Source: Alphaproteobacteria bacterium GM202ARS2 (GTDB taxonomy: Bacteria; Pseudomonadota; Alphaproteobacteria; GM7ARS4). Taken from it: a stretch of 64,000 nt of DNA. The stretch spans positions 22,121 to 86,120 of the forward strand of contig JACONH010000005.1 in the NCBI GenBank assembly GCA_014323835.1, in the 5' to 3' direction. A program made the translations under genes and the position numbers. Below the pieces are notes generated by a model, which saw only the letters and a list, made by a program, of their open reading frames with translations, did not search any database and was not told the DNA's origin. Of this stretch, positions 8,046 to 16,429 are shown piece by piece (position 1 is the first letter of the stretch; each line of letters starts with the position of its first letter).

Positions 8046-11000
8046 CTATGAAAAATATGTATCAATATGTTTTTTAATTTGCTGTTCCAACTCTGCGTCT
8101 TCGAATGTTTCGATAAGACAGCCTGTAAAGTGCTTGTTATACCATTCTGTTGCCTCATTGCGATAGTCCTGATAAGCAGATGAATCTGTTAACCAGTGCT
8201 CCCAATAAAATGTTTTTCCTTGCGAATAAATCGTGAAGTTAGGAAGTGATACCGTGCCGTCCGGTGCTTTCAGCAGTTTTTCATAATAGAAGGGAATATT
8301 TTGCTTTTGTAGGTGTTCGACAATCATAAGCTCCGACTTCGAACGCACCATATATTTGCCTAAATTCTCATGTATCTTACCTTCTTCGTCCCGTCCTACA
8401 CGGTTGACGAGTTCATCTGGCACAGGCTGAAACAAACCATGAAACAATGATGAGTTAACATAACTCGTTTGCTTGTTTTCTAGACGTTGAGCCGATAAAA
8501 TCGTTGATACATCCCCTTGAATAAAAAGCGTGCAGTGATTCTGCGCTCGAGTTAACGCTGTATAGAGCAGCTCTGAGGATAATGAAAAATCTTCAGATTG
8601 CGGCATAATGACATAAGTATTCTCAAACTCACTACCCTGTGCTTTATGGATAGAAATTGCGTAAGCCAATTCGAGATTATCCTCTACTTTTTCAGAGTAT
8701 CCGTTACCAATGTTTCCATATCCAACAACCAGATTTTTTCTATTCTCAAAGGACACTTGAAAGCGTTTTAGTCGATAGTAGCCTTTATCAAAGTTATGCT
8801 TGTTAGCAAAGCCTATCTCACCATTAAATAGTTCTAAGGGTTCTGGCTTCCTCGTATCAAAATTGTATGCGCCAATCATATTTGACTGTGGTCTATTTTT
8901 AATTTGAATAACTTTATCACAAAGCGTGATGCCCCCCAACGTGCCATACCTTTCTATCAGAGTAGACGATAGATACTTTTGCACTTTATCGTTTAGAGCC
9001 TCAACGCCGTGAAGTTTGCCGCGATGGGGCGTGAGAATTTGATATTTATGTGCTTGCCAAGCAAAAGCAGCACGCCACAGTTCATAAGGCTTATTTTGAT
9101 TAAGTAGCTCGCCGGTATGCTCTTGCATATCCTCCTCTATGGCTGAAAGAAGTATTTCGCCTAAATTCTCAGGTTCATCCCAATAAATAATCTTCATATC
9201 CTCATCTACGACATCACCTTTATGAATTTGAGATAAAAACTTCTTGTCTTCTGATAGCTTTGATTGCCCATTACTACGAGCATCTTTACCGATGAACATG
9301 TTAGCCAATCGCAGAATAGCTGTGCCTTTCTTCTCAACTTTGTTCTCTAGTTGCCTCATATTCCCCGTCAAATAGCCAATATTCTCTGGCTTTTTTTTAT
9401 CAAGCCAGTCGATGACATCAGAAAAAATCTTTCCTCGCCCAATTGGTGGCAATTGATTCGGATCACCTATCAAAATGAAACGCTTAATCTGGTTCCACTC
9501 TAAAGCACGAGCAAGACATGCCATAAGATGAATATCAAGCATGGATGCTTCGTCAACAATTATCGTGCCTGTTCCCCCCCTTTTGCCACCTGCACGCTTA
9601 AATGTAAGATTGTCATATAACCAACCATGACGAGCCAAAAAAGAATGGACTGTGGACGTACGAACTTTCTGGATACCTTGCTCTCTTAGCTTGTCTCGAA
9701 TTCGAACCGACGCTTTACCGGTTGGTGCTAAAATATCAAGAGGAGCATTCTCTCCTTCAGTTTGGCGCACAGCACGAACAATTGAACAAATAACCGACGT
9801 TTTTCCTGTCCCCGCGTGTCCTGTTATGACAGAGAACGGTTTTTGAAATACTTTCTCACCAACTTTTGCCTGCTCTTTTACATATTTGGTATATTCCTCA
9901 CGTGCTACTGCCAGAAGACGACTTTCCGTATCGAGAATCTCACTGCACCAATTCTCAAAAGAAAAAGGGCGGGTGAGTGAGATATCTGCACGGCCAGCGA
10001 GTTTGGTTAGTGCTTCTTCTACTGTCCGTTCATCCTCATGAACATGTTTCAAGTAAAGCCAAAGGTCATCACCTTCCTTGCGTAATATCAAGCCGTCTTC
10101 CAATGTTTCATAATCCACATCAAAATAACGTTGCGTAAATTCAACCGACCTCCAATCGGGAAGTCTTTTCATTTTTTCATCAATTTTCTCTAAAATAAGA
10201 GACGCAGAAGAAAAAATTTGATTTGATTCTTTTCGCAGTTGTTCGATACACAGTGCTCTAAAACGACGAGAGTCGTTACGTTCCATGCCAGCGAGTGGTG
10301 TACTACCAAGTTCTTGCGAGGGCAAAACGCCACGATCGACAGTGTTCCATGAAATAATATCATCGGCACTATCGCCAACGTAGTTTTCGCATAACACATA
10401 AGGGTTGTGGACAAAAAGCTTTAGGTCTATGGGTAGTCCGTGCTCCTTGCGCACATCCTCTTTATCATTAACAATATGTCCTATTTGTTTCTCTTCAAGA
10501 TCAAGTCTTGGAATTATAGTGCGTAATAATTCTTGCGCGTCCTTAGACCTTAACCGCCACTGTCGCGCTATTTTTTGCAACGCATGACCTGTCAAATTCA
10601 ATTCGGGTGTATCGTCACCTTTATCCAAAGCATTGAAAAACAATCGGTGTGCTTCTTTTGAATTGTTTTCACCTATGAATTTGTGAGCAGAGAAAATGAC
10701 TGTCTCATCAACTTCCAAATATTTCATAACATTCGCGAGACTAGGGTAAAGCCCTCTTTTTTTCCAAAGTTCGTTAATACAGCCGAGTATCCATTGCTCC
10801 TTTTCATGCCAATTTTCACTTTCATCTTCCATCTCTTGAAGCTCGTGAATCGAATTGAGGAATTGCTCTAACAAGCCAATAGCAGCATCATCGGTTATCA
10901 ACTTTGAACCATATTTACAAACTTGCGGATTTTCTGGAAAAACAGCAAAACGCTGCATAGCTTCAAAGTTATCGATGTAGTTATGGTAGGGGAGTCGCAA

Positions 11001-11627
11001 ACCCTGATTAGGATAATGAGAGCCGACATTACGTGCCCATACCATACCATCAGCATATCTTTCTCGAGCAAAATCATCTGCTCCTTCATAGCTGATTCGT
11101 TCACCTACTTCTTTAATCTTGGATACCCCTATAAAAACATAACATTGTTTATCATCCTCAGAAAAAGGATTGGCATAATTGGCATGATAAAATATTAGAC
11201 TTTTATCCTTCTCAATCTGATTAAAGAAATCTTCAGCGTTTCTTCGGCGAAGATTATTTTCCAGATAACCATTTTTGTCGTACATAAGCCCATAAGGCCA
11301 CGCGCATACCGTAGCTTGCGGTATATTCCATTCCACTCGTCTTGCTCGATTTCTCCAAAAATCAGGTGGCTCTGAAAAACCTTTAATTTGTTGCAAACCA
11401 AAAGCATTGACACTGTAGATACATGGTGGCAAATCCGCACCATCCAGCTGTGCAATTGGTTTGCCGGCATTTTCTTGCTCGCGGCGAAGATTGCGGTTAC
11501 GAGCAATTATGTCGCCAGGGTGTGAACTCCTACCAACACAATACGTGTTGCACTCGGGTTTTTGGCAAATATGACCATTCCAACCATCGTTGTGCCAAGC
11601 AAGACGGGCTGTTAAGTGGTGCGACAT
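8046..11627 (-). CDS. Large RecD-like SF1B helicase with N-terminal unknown domain and C-terminal PD-(D/E)XK-like domain
   Basis: The 1193-residue product has three parts. Residues 1 to about 570 match no family I recognise; they start with a Cys-rich stretch (CQKPECNTYCVG) and contain no helicase motif. Residues about 600-1050 are a RecD-type helicase: GHAGTGKTS (Walker A), IIVDEASMLD (Walker B), LIGDPNQLPPIGRG, then AYAISIHKAQGSEF and LLYTALTRAQ. Residues about 1090-1193 resemble the nuclease tail seen on some helicases (VRSKSEL...LPNFTI...FYWEHWL...EWYNKHF). The usual catalytic Asp of PDF is Asn (PNF), and the Lys expected before EWY appears to be Ala. A role in DNA processing or phage defence is plausible but unproven. 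The gene is clearly AT-richer than its neighbours, stands alone, and ends its upstream gap at tRNA-Glu. Confidence 0.8.
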   Translation of the reverse strand: MSHHLTARLAWHNDGWNGHICQKPECNTYCVGRSSHPGDIIARNRNLRREQENAGKPIAQLDGADLPPCIYSVNAFGLQQIKGFSEPPDFWRNRARRVEWNIPQATVCAWPYGLMYDKNGYLENNLRRRNAEDFFNQIEKDKSLIFYHANYANPFSEDDKQCYVFIGVSKIKEVGERISYEGADDFARERYADGMVWARNVGSHYPNQGLRLPYHNYIDNFEAMQRFAVFPENPQVCKYGSKLITDDAAIGLLEQFLNSIHELQEMEDESENWHEKEQWILGCINELWKKRGLYPSLANVMKYLEVDETVIFSAHKFIGENNSKEAHRLFFNALDKGDDTPELNLTGHALQKIARQWRLRSKDAQELLRTIIPRLDLEEKQIGHIVNDKEDVRKEHGLPIDLKLFVHNPYVLCENYVGDSADDIISWNTVDRGVLPSQELGSTPLAGMERNDSRRFRALCIEQLRKESNQIFSSASLILEKIDEKMKRLPDWRSVEFTQRYFDVDYETLEDGLILRKEGDDLWLYLKHVHEDERTVEEALTKLAGRADISLTRPFSFENWCSEILDTESRLLAVAREEYTKYVKEQAKVGEKVFQKPFSVITGHAGTGKTSVICSIVRAVRQTEGENAPLDILAPTGKASVRIRDKLREQGIQKVRTSTVHSFLARHGWLYDNLTFKRAGGKRGGTGTIIVDEASMLDIHLMACLARALEWNQIKRFILIGDPNQLPPIGRGKIFSDVIDWLDKKKPENIGYLTGNMRQLENKVEKKGTAILRLANMFIGKDARSNGQSKLSEDKKFLSQIHKGDVVDEDMKIIYWDEPENLGEILLSAIEEDMQEHTGELLNQNKPYELWRAAFAWQAHKYQILTPHRGKLHGVEALNDKVQKYLSSTLIERYGTLGGITLCDKVIQIKNRPQSNMIGAYNFDTRKPEPLELFNGEIGFANKHNFDKGYYRLKRFQVSFENRKNLVVGYGNIGNGYSEKVEDNLELAYAISIHKAQGSEFENTYVIMPQSEDFSLSSELLYTALTRAQNHCTLFIQGDVSTILSAQRLENKQTSYVNSSLFHGLFQPVPDELVNRVGRDEEGKIHENLGKYMVRSKSELMIVEHLQKQNIPFYYEKLLKAPDGTVSLPNFTIYSQGKTFYWEHWLTDSSAYQDYRNEATEWYNKHFTGCLIETFEDAELEQQIKKHIDTYFS

Positions 11628-11736
11628 ATCAGAAATATCAGTAATTCATAAGGATAAAATCCGTTTATCCATATTGATATATTTTTTGTCAAGATAATTT
11701 TAATTATCTAATATTATTAGATTTTTATTTACAATG

Positions 11737-11809
11737 CGTCCCCTAGGGGATTCGAACCCCTGTCGCCGCCGTGAGAGGGCGGTGTCCTAGGCCTCTAGAC
11801 GAAGGGGAC
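11737..11809 (-). tRNA. tRNA-Glu (anticodon CTC)
   Basis: The minus strand folds as a tRNA. The acceptor pairs GTCCCCT with AGGGGAC, the anticodon stem is CCGCC/GGCGG with loop CTCTCAC (anticodon CTC, reading GAG), and the T arm is CAGGGGTTCGAATCCCCT. The discriminator is G and the next bases are CAT, so CCA is not encoded. An AT-rich gap of about 110 bp separates its 3' end from the start of the RecD-like gene, which may mark an integration site, although I found no repeated att sequence. Confidence 0.96.
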
Positions 11810-11887
11810 AGACAACACCCTCAACCCATAAACCCATAGCCAAAATCGCGCAAGCACCCACCACACAAAAAAAACAAAAATTCGAAT

Positions 11888-12155
11888 TGTTTCACGAGAA
11901 ACATTCGACTCCCACCCACACAATTGTTTCACGTGAAACATCGACACAAAAAACCAAAATAAAAATTGTTTCACGTGAAACATTCGACCCCCAACCACAC
12001 AATTGTTTCACGGGAAACATCGATACAAAAAACCAAAATAAAAATTGTTTCACGTGAAACATTCGACCCCCACCCACACAATTGTTTCGCGGGAAACATC
12101 GATACAAAAAACCAAAATAAAAATTGTTTCACGTGAAACATCGACACGTGAAACA
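11888..12155. repeat. parS: parS cluster A: seven 16-bp palindromes with 37/42-bp alternating spacing
   Basis: Four sites are exact parS palindromes, TGTTTCACGTGAAACA, at 11925-11940, 11967-11982, 12046-12061 and 12125-12140. Three are imperfect: 11888-11903 (centre CACGAG), 12004-12019 (CACGGG) and 12083-12098 (CGCGGG). Starts are separated by 37, 42, 37, 42, 37 and 42 bp, so the whole is a tandem array with a 79-bp unit. An extra half-site (CACGTGAAACA) lies at 12145-12155. The exact sequence is the chromosomal parS bound by ParB (Spo0J). The region between tRNA-Glu and tRNA-Arg has no genuine gene; the frames that read through it are repeat artefacts. Confidence 0.93.
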
Positions 12156-12174
12156 AAGCGACACATAAACAAAG

Positions 12175-12248
12175 CGACCCCGGCACGATTCGAACGTGCG
12201 ACCCACGGATTAGAAGTCCGTTGCTCTATCCAACTGAGCTACGGGGCC
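12175..12248 (-). tRNA. tRNA-Arg (anticodon TCT)
   Basis: The minus strand forms a cloverleaf. The acceptor pairs GGCCCCG with CGGGGTC (one G-T pair), the D arm is GCTCAGTTGGATAGAGC, the anticodon loop is CTTCTAA with anticodon TCT (reading AGA), and the T arm is GCACGTTCGAATCGTGC. The discriminator is G. CCA is not encoded (CTT follows). Confidence 0.96.
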
Positions 12249-12264
12249 CTTATGTGCCTAAGCG

Positions 12265-12576
12265 TTAAGAGTAGCGATAACGTCTCAGCACATTATCGGC
12301 ATAGCTGCGCATCGTCTCCGGCGGTTTATCATGTTCAGCATCGACAAAATAGTCGATGCCCTCCCTCGATGCGTAAGCAATGGCTTCCTCTCGGCTATGG
12401 AAGTGCAACCGCACCTGCTCCCGCGCCGACATCGAGCCCTGCCAGCCCGTCAACGGATCTCGCCGCGACGGCCCCTGCGGCATATAATCGAGAACCCACC
12501 CCTTCGTCCCCGCAAGACCCGACTGCATCGCCGATTTGCTCGGTTTGTAAATACGTGCCTTCATCCTCTCATCCAT
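12265..12576 (-). CDS. ETC complex I subunit, NDUFS4-like accessory protein
   Basis: The 103-residue product matches the small accessory subunit of alphaproteobacterial and mitochondrial complex I (NDUFS4, 18 kDa type). Recognisable features are ARIYKPSKSAMQSG near the N-terminus, WVLDYMP, DPLTGWQGS and the closing segment RSYADNVLRRYRY. It probably stabilises the NADH-oxidising arm. An ATG four codons downstream (MKARIYKPS) is an equally good start. The gene sits alone between tRNA-Pro and tRNA-Arg on the same strand, an arrangement seen in related genomes, and may share their transcript. Confidence 0.9.
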   Translation of the reverse strand: MDERMKARIYKPSKSAMQSGLAGTKGWVLDYMPQGPSRRDPLTGWQGSMSAREQVRLHFHSREEAIAYASREGIDYFVDAEHDKPPETMRSYADNVLRRYRYS

Positions 12577-12605
12577 AACACTTATCCGTTGTCAGCGTGC
12601 TAGCG

Positions 12606-13430
<825 letters not shown>

Positions 13431-13471
13431 CTCACAGAATCGCACCCCTCTATCCTATTCTTAAAAGAAAA

Positions 13472-14248
13472 ATGACTGAGACGCAACGCCTCAACTTAAC
13501 ATCGCCATCGCGTAAGCTCGCCTATCGTTTGCTCCCTGGCAACGCCCCCACCGTTGTTTTTCTGCATGGACTCGGCTCCGACATGAGCGGCGCCAAAGCA
13601 GAAGCCATCCAAGCCTTTTGTGGCAAAAATCAACGCCAATGTCTCTGTTTTGACCTCAGCGGCCACGGCGAATCAGACGACACCCTCCAACAAGAAGTTA
13701 TCTCGCAATGGCTCAACGACATCGAAGCCCTGCTCGCCCACATCAACGACAAACACTATCTCCTTGTCGGCTCTAGTTTCGGGGCATGGCTCAGCTTTCT
13801 TGCTGCCCGCCGCCGCAACCATACAGGCATCGTTGGTATCATCGCCATTGCCGCCGCCATCGATGCCTCGCACCGCCTGCTACTCAAGGAGCTGACCCCC
13901 GCCCAACGCGCCGAACTGAAAAAAGACCACCACGTCCAATTCTCTATCGGCTGTCTCAATCACCAGCTATCCCCTGCCTTTTTTACCGATGCCGAGCGTT
14001 ATTTGCTCCTCAACGACAAAAACCCCTCCTTTGCTGCCCCCTATCCCACGTGCTTTTTGCATGGCTTGCAAGACCCAACCGTGCCGCACAGCCTCGCCTT
14101 CGAGATGCTCTGTGCCCTCGACAGCCAACACCCCCATACCATGACCCTCATCAAAGACGGCGACCACCGCTTGTCGGATCCTTTTTCTCTTGCCCGTTTG
14201 ACCGATTGTTTGCAACGTCTCTGTAAACACTATGATACAACGCACTGA
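13472..14248 (+). CDS. Alpha/beta hydrolase
   Basis: The 258-residue product is an alpha/beta-hydrolase fold protein. The oxyanion segment VVFLHGLGSDMSG comes early, the nucleophile elbow is GSSFGAW (Ser), the acid lies in LHGLQDPTVP (Asp), and the His lies in DGDHRLS, so the triad looks complete. This subgroup, with GLGSDMxGxKA, is common in alphaproteobacteria; the substrate is unknown but is likely a thioester or ester. I chose the ATG at 13472 (MTETQRLNL), because the in-frame ATG at 13424 would overlap pyrF. The 3' end overlaps the convergent dehydrogenase-like gene by 98 bp. Confidence 0.85.
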   Translation: MTETQRLNLTSPSRKLAYRLLPGNAPTVVFLHGLGSDMSGAKAEAIQAFCGKNQRQCLCFDLSGHGESDDTLQQEVISQWLNDIEALLAHINDKHYLLVGSSFGAWLSFLAARRRNHTGIVGIIAIAAAIDASHRLLLKELTPAQRAELKKDHHVQFSIGCLNHQLSPAFFTDAERYLLLNDKNPSFAAPYPTCFLHGLQDPTVPHSLAFEMLCALDSQHPHTMTLIKDGDHRLSDPFSLARLTDCLQRLCKHYDTTH

Positions 14249-15101
14249 GTCCGTCTCTATAGGTGGGATAGCGCGGCTTGAAGCCAAGAGCCTTTTTGAT
14301 AAGCCGATTGCTGACCCGACGATTTGCCTGATAAAAACGCGCCCGCCCTTCAGAAAGTAAGCCCTCACGCCACATCTCAACCGGCGGCGGCTCAACCCCC
14401 AACAACGAACAGCCATACCGCAACACCTGCCAAGACGCCGCCGGCTCATCATCACAGACATTATACACCGTATGCCCCGTGTCTTTCATCATCGCCAGAT
14501 GAATACCCTGTGCCGCATCCTCCACATGAATACGAGAAAAAACATGCCCCTCCTTGATAATGTGACGGCTCCTACCCTGCACCAGCCCATCGAAGACGCA
14601 ACGTCCCCGACCATAAATGCCCGGCAAACGAAAAATATGCCCCTGAATAGCCTTATCCCGTATAACATCGAGCCAGTGCCGTTCGGCTTGCTGTCGCCTG
14701 CGGGCAACAGCATCCGTTCCACGTAAAGCCGAGTCTTCATCGACCCACGCCCCGTCATAATCGCCATACACCGACGTGCTCGACACATAGCCCAACCAGC
14801 GCAACGCCTTTGCCTCACGGCGTAAACGCTCGCCATACAACGCCCACACCCGCTCGCAGCTGCCCTTATCCACTGGCACAGGGGGCACCGATATAAGAAT
14901 ATGACTCGCCCGCGCCAAGACGGTATCAGGCACCTCGGCAAAAGGCTGCCAACGCACCCGATGATGCAAGCCCGCAAGGGACTCATAGGAGCGACAGGCA
15001 ACGACACAATCCAACGAAGACGGCAAGCGCGCCAACACCGCCCGCAACGTATAACCAAAACCAAAACATAGCAAGACAGCGCGTTTTGCTGTAAATACCA
15101 T
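14151..15101 (-). CDS. NAD-dependent epimerase/dehydratase-like SDR protein
   Basis: This is an extended short-chain dehydrogenase-like protein. The N-terminal nucleotide-binding segment is VLLCFGFGYT, a variant of GxxGxxG. YVSSTSVYGDYDG holds the Ser and the YG pair typical of the group, and FRLPGIYGRGR and FSRIHVEDAAQGI follow the UDP-sugar epimerase pattern. The classical YxxxK pair is not evident, since RRRQQAERHW stands where it would be. Function is unknown; relatives are often annotated as SDR family oxidoreductases. The C-terminus runs 98 bp into the convergent hydrolase gene. The start could be 15116 or 15101. Confidence 0.78.
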   Translation of the reverse strand: MVFTAKRAVLLCFGFGYTLRAVLARLPSSLDCVVACRSYESLAGLHHRVRWQPFAEVPDTVLARASHILISVPPVPVDKGSCERVWALYGERLRREAKALRWLGYVSSTSVYGDYDGAWVDEDSALRGTDAVARRRQQAERHWLDVIRDKAIQGHIFRLPGIYGRGRCVFDGLVQGRSRHIIKEGHVFSRIHVEDAAQGIHLAMMKDTGHTVYNVCDDEPAASWQVLRYGCSLLGVEPPPVEMWREGLLSEGRARFYQANRRVSNRLIKKALGFKPRYPTYRDGLSALYHSVYRDVANNRSNGQEKKDPTSGGRRL

Positions 15102-15128
15102 CACATCTCCTACCATGAAAGGTTCGCC

Positions 15129-15941
15129 ATGCCCCCTGAAACTGCCCCCTCTCTTTTCTATATCATGGTGCTTGCCATCATACAGGGTCTCAGCGAATTT
15201 TTACCGATATCGTCCTCTGCCCATCTTGTGTTGCTCGGTATCCTTACCGACACACAGCACAGCATCGATGTGGACATTGCCGTCCATTTTGGCTCATTGC
15301 TCGCCCTTATGCTTTTTTGTCGCAAAGACATTGGCGGACTCATAACAGATCTGCCTACCCTCGTAACGCACCGTCGAACACAGTATACGTCTTTGCTACG
15401 CTTGCTGGTGATTGCCAGTCTACCGGTTGTCGTCATCGGCTTTGTTGTCCGTTACAGCATCGATATGAGCAGTATACGTAGCCTCGCATGGCTGGCGAGC
15501 GTCAATCTGCTTTTTGCTGTTCTGCTCTACGGGGCTGACCGCTGGGGACGCACCGATAAAACCCTAGCGGATTTGCGTTGGTGGCATGGGTTGGCTATCG
15601 GTAGCGCGCAAGCCTGTGCGCTTATGCCCGGTGTGAGTCGCTCGGGGGCGGTCATCACCGCCGCCCGTCATATCGGTGTGCCTGCCGAGCAAGCCGCACG
15701 TCTGTCCTTTCTGCTCAGTATGCCCGCCATCGCCGGGGCGATGCTCCTCGTTGCTATCGATGCCACAAAAGAGACAACAACCACACCGCCAGAGACCCTG
15801 CTGATAGCGATTCTGTTGAGTTTTGTTGCTGCTTTTGGTGCTCTTAAAGCCTTGATGAGTCTATTGCGTATCACCAATTTTACGCCCTTTGTTCTTTATC
15901 GGGTTGGGCTGTCGCTGCTTTTGTTTGCCAGTTTGTCCTGA
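15129..15941 (+). CDS. uppP: Undecaprenyl-diphosphatase
   Basis: UppP (BacA) removes a phosphate from undecaprenyl diphosphate so that the lipid carrier of cell-wall synthesis can be reused. Both family signatures are present: GLSEFLPISSSAHL (about 19-32) and PGVSRSGAVITAAR (about 172-185). The remainder is a set of hydrophobic membrane segments, and the 270-residue length is normal. It is divergent from the SDR gene, with only about 30 bp between the starts, so the promoters must overlap. The 3' end overlaps the convergent coaD by 46 bp. Confidence 0.96.
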   Translation: MPPETAPSLFYIMVLAIIQGLSEFLPISSSAHLVLLGILTDTQHSIDVDIAVHFGSLLALMLFCRKDIGGLITDLPTLVTHRRTQYTSLLRLLVIASLPVVVIGFVVRYSIDMSSIRSLAWLASVNLLFAVLLYGADRWGRTDKTLADLRWWHGLAIGSAQACALMPGVSRSGAVITAARHIGVPAEQAARLSFLLSMPAIAGAMLLVAIDATKETTTTPPETLLIAILLSFVAAFGALKALMSLLRITNFTPFVLYRVGLSLLLFASLS

Positions 15942-16429
15942 AGACGCTTGACCACCCGTGCTGAGACGAAGGGCGAGACATCCCCATGCAAAGAAGCAAT
16001 TTCTCGCACCAAATCAGAAGAGGTAAAATGTTGGCGTTCACAAGCCATGAGGAACAGGGTGTCTACTTTCGGTTCTAGGCGGGCGTTGGCGGATGCCATT
16101 TTCAGTTCATATTCGAAGTCGGATACGGCGCGCAACCCACGGATAATGGCGGATGCGCCGCGCTCACGCACAAAGTCCACCAGAAGTCCTTCGAAAGAAC
16201 ACACCTCGACACGCACCTCAGGGGCGATAGAGCCGTCTTTGCTCAAGGCATCCACCTCCAGACGCACCATATCGAGTCTTTCCTGCAAAGAGAACAACGG
16301 CTTCTTCTCGAAGCCACAGGCGACCGCCACTGTTACGTCATCGAAGAGACGACACGCCCGCATCACAACATCCAAGTGGCCAAAGGTAACGGGGTCGAAC
16401 ATGCCCGGGTAAATGGCTTTTTTAGTCAC
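15896..16429 (-). CDS. coaD: Phosphopantetheine adenylyltransferase
   Basis: CoaD adenylates 4'-phosphopantetheine to dephospho-CoA, the fourth step of coenzyme A synthesis. The nucleotidyltransferase motif is seen as [14 protein letters not shown] (His in the TxGH position), followed by [14 protein letters not shown] and the ISSS-like [12 protein letters not shown] chose the GTG at 16429 because the protein then begins VTKKAIYPG, as family members do; an ATG at 16459 would add ten residues and overlap gyrA by 38 bp. The GTG start still overlaps the gyrA stop by 8 bp, suggesting translational coupling. The last enzyme of the pathway, coaE, is also in the window. Confidence 0.94.
   Translation of the reverse strand: MTKKAIYPGMFDPVTFGHLDVVMRACRLFDDVTVAVACGFEKKPLFSLQERLDMVRLEVDALSKDGSIAPEVRVEVCSFEGLLVDFVRERGASAIIRGLRAVSDFEYELKMASANARLEPKVDTLFLMACERQHFTSSDLVREIASLHGDVSPFVSARVVKRLQDKLANKSSDSPTR

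Noticed and set aside
8046..11736. An integrated element bounded by a duplicated tRNA-Glu end around the helicase gene.
   Set aside because: I compared the tRNA-Glu 3' bases with the region near 7745-8045 and found no matching direct repeat or integrase gene.
11795..12186. Overlapping minus-strand frames of 67-71 codons rich in MFHVKQ-like words in the parS cluster.
   Set aside because: They are translations of the tandem palindromes and lack any ribosome site or conserved sequence.
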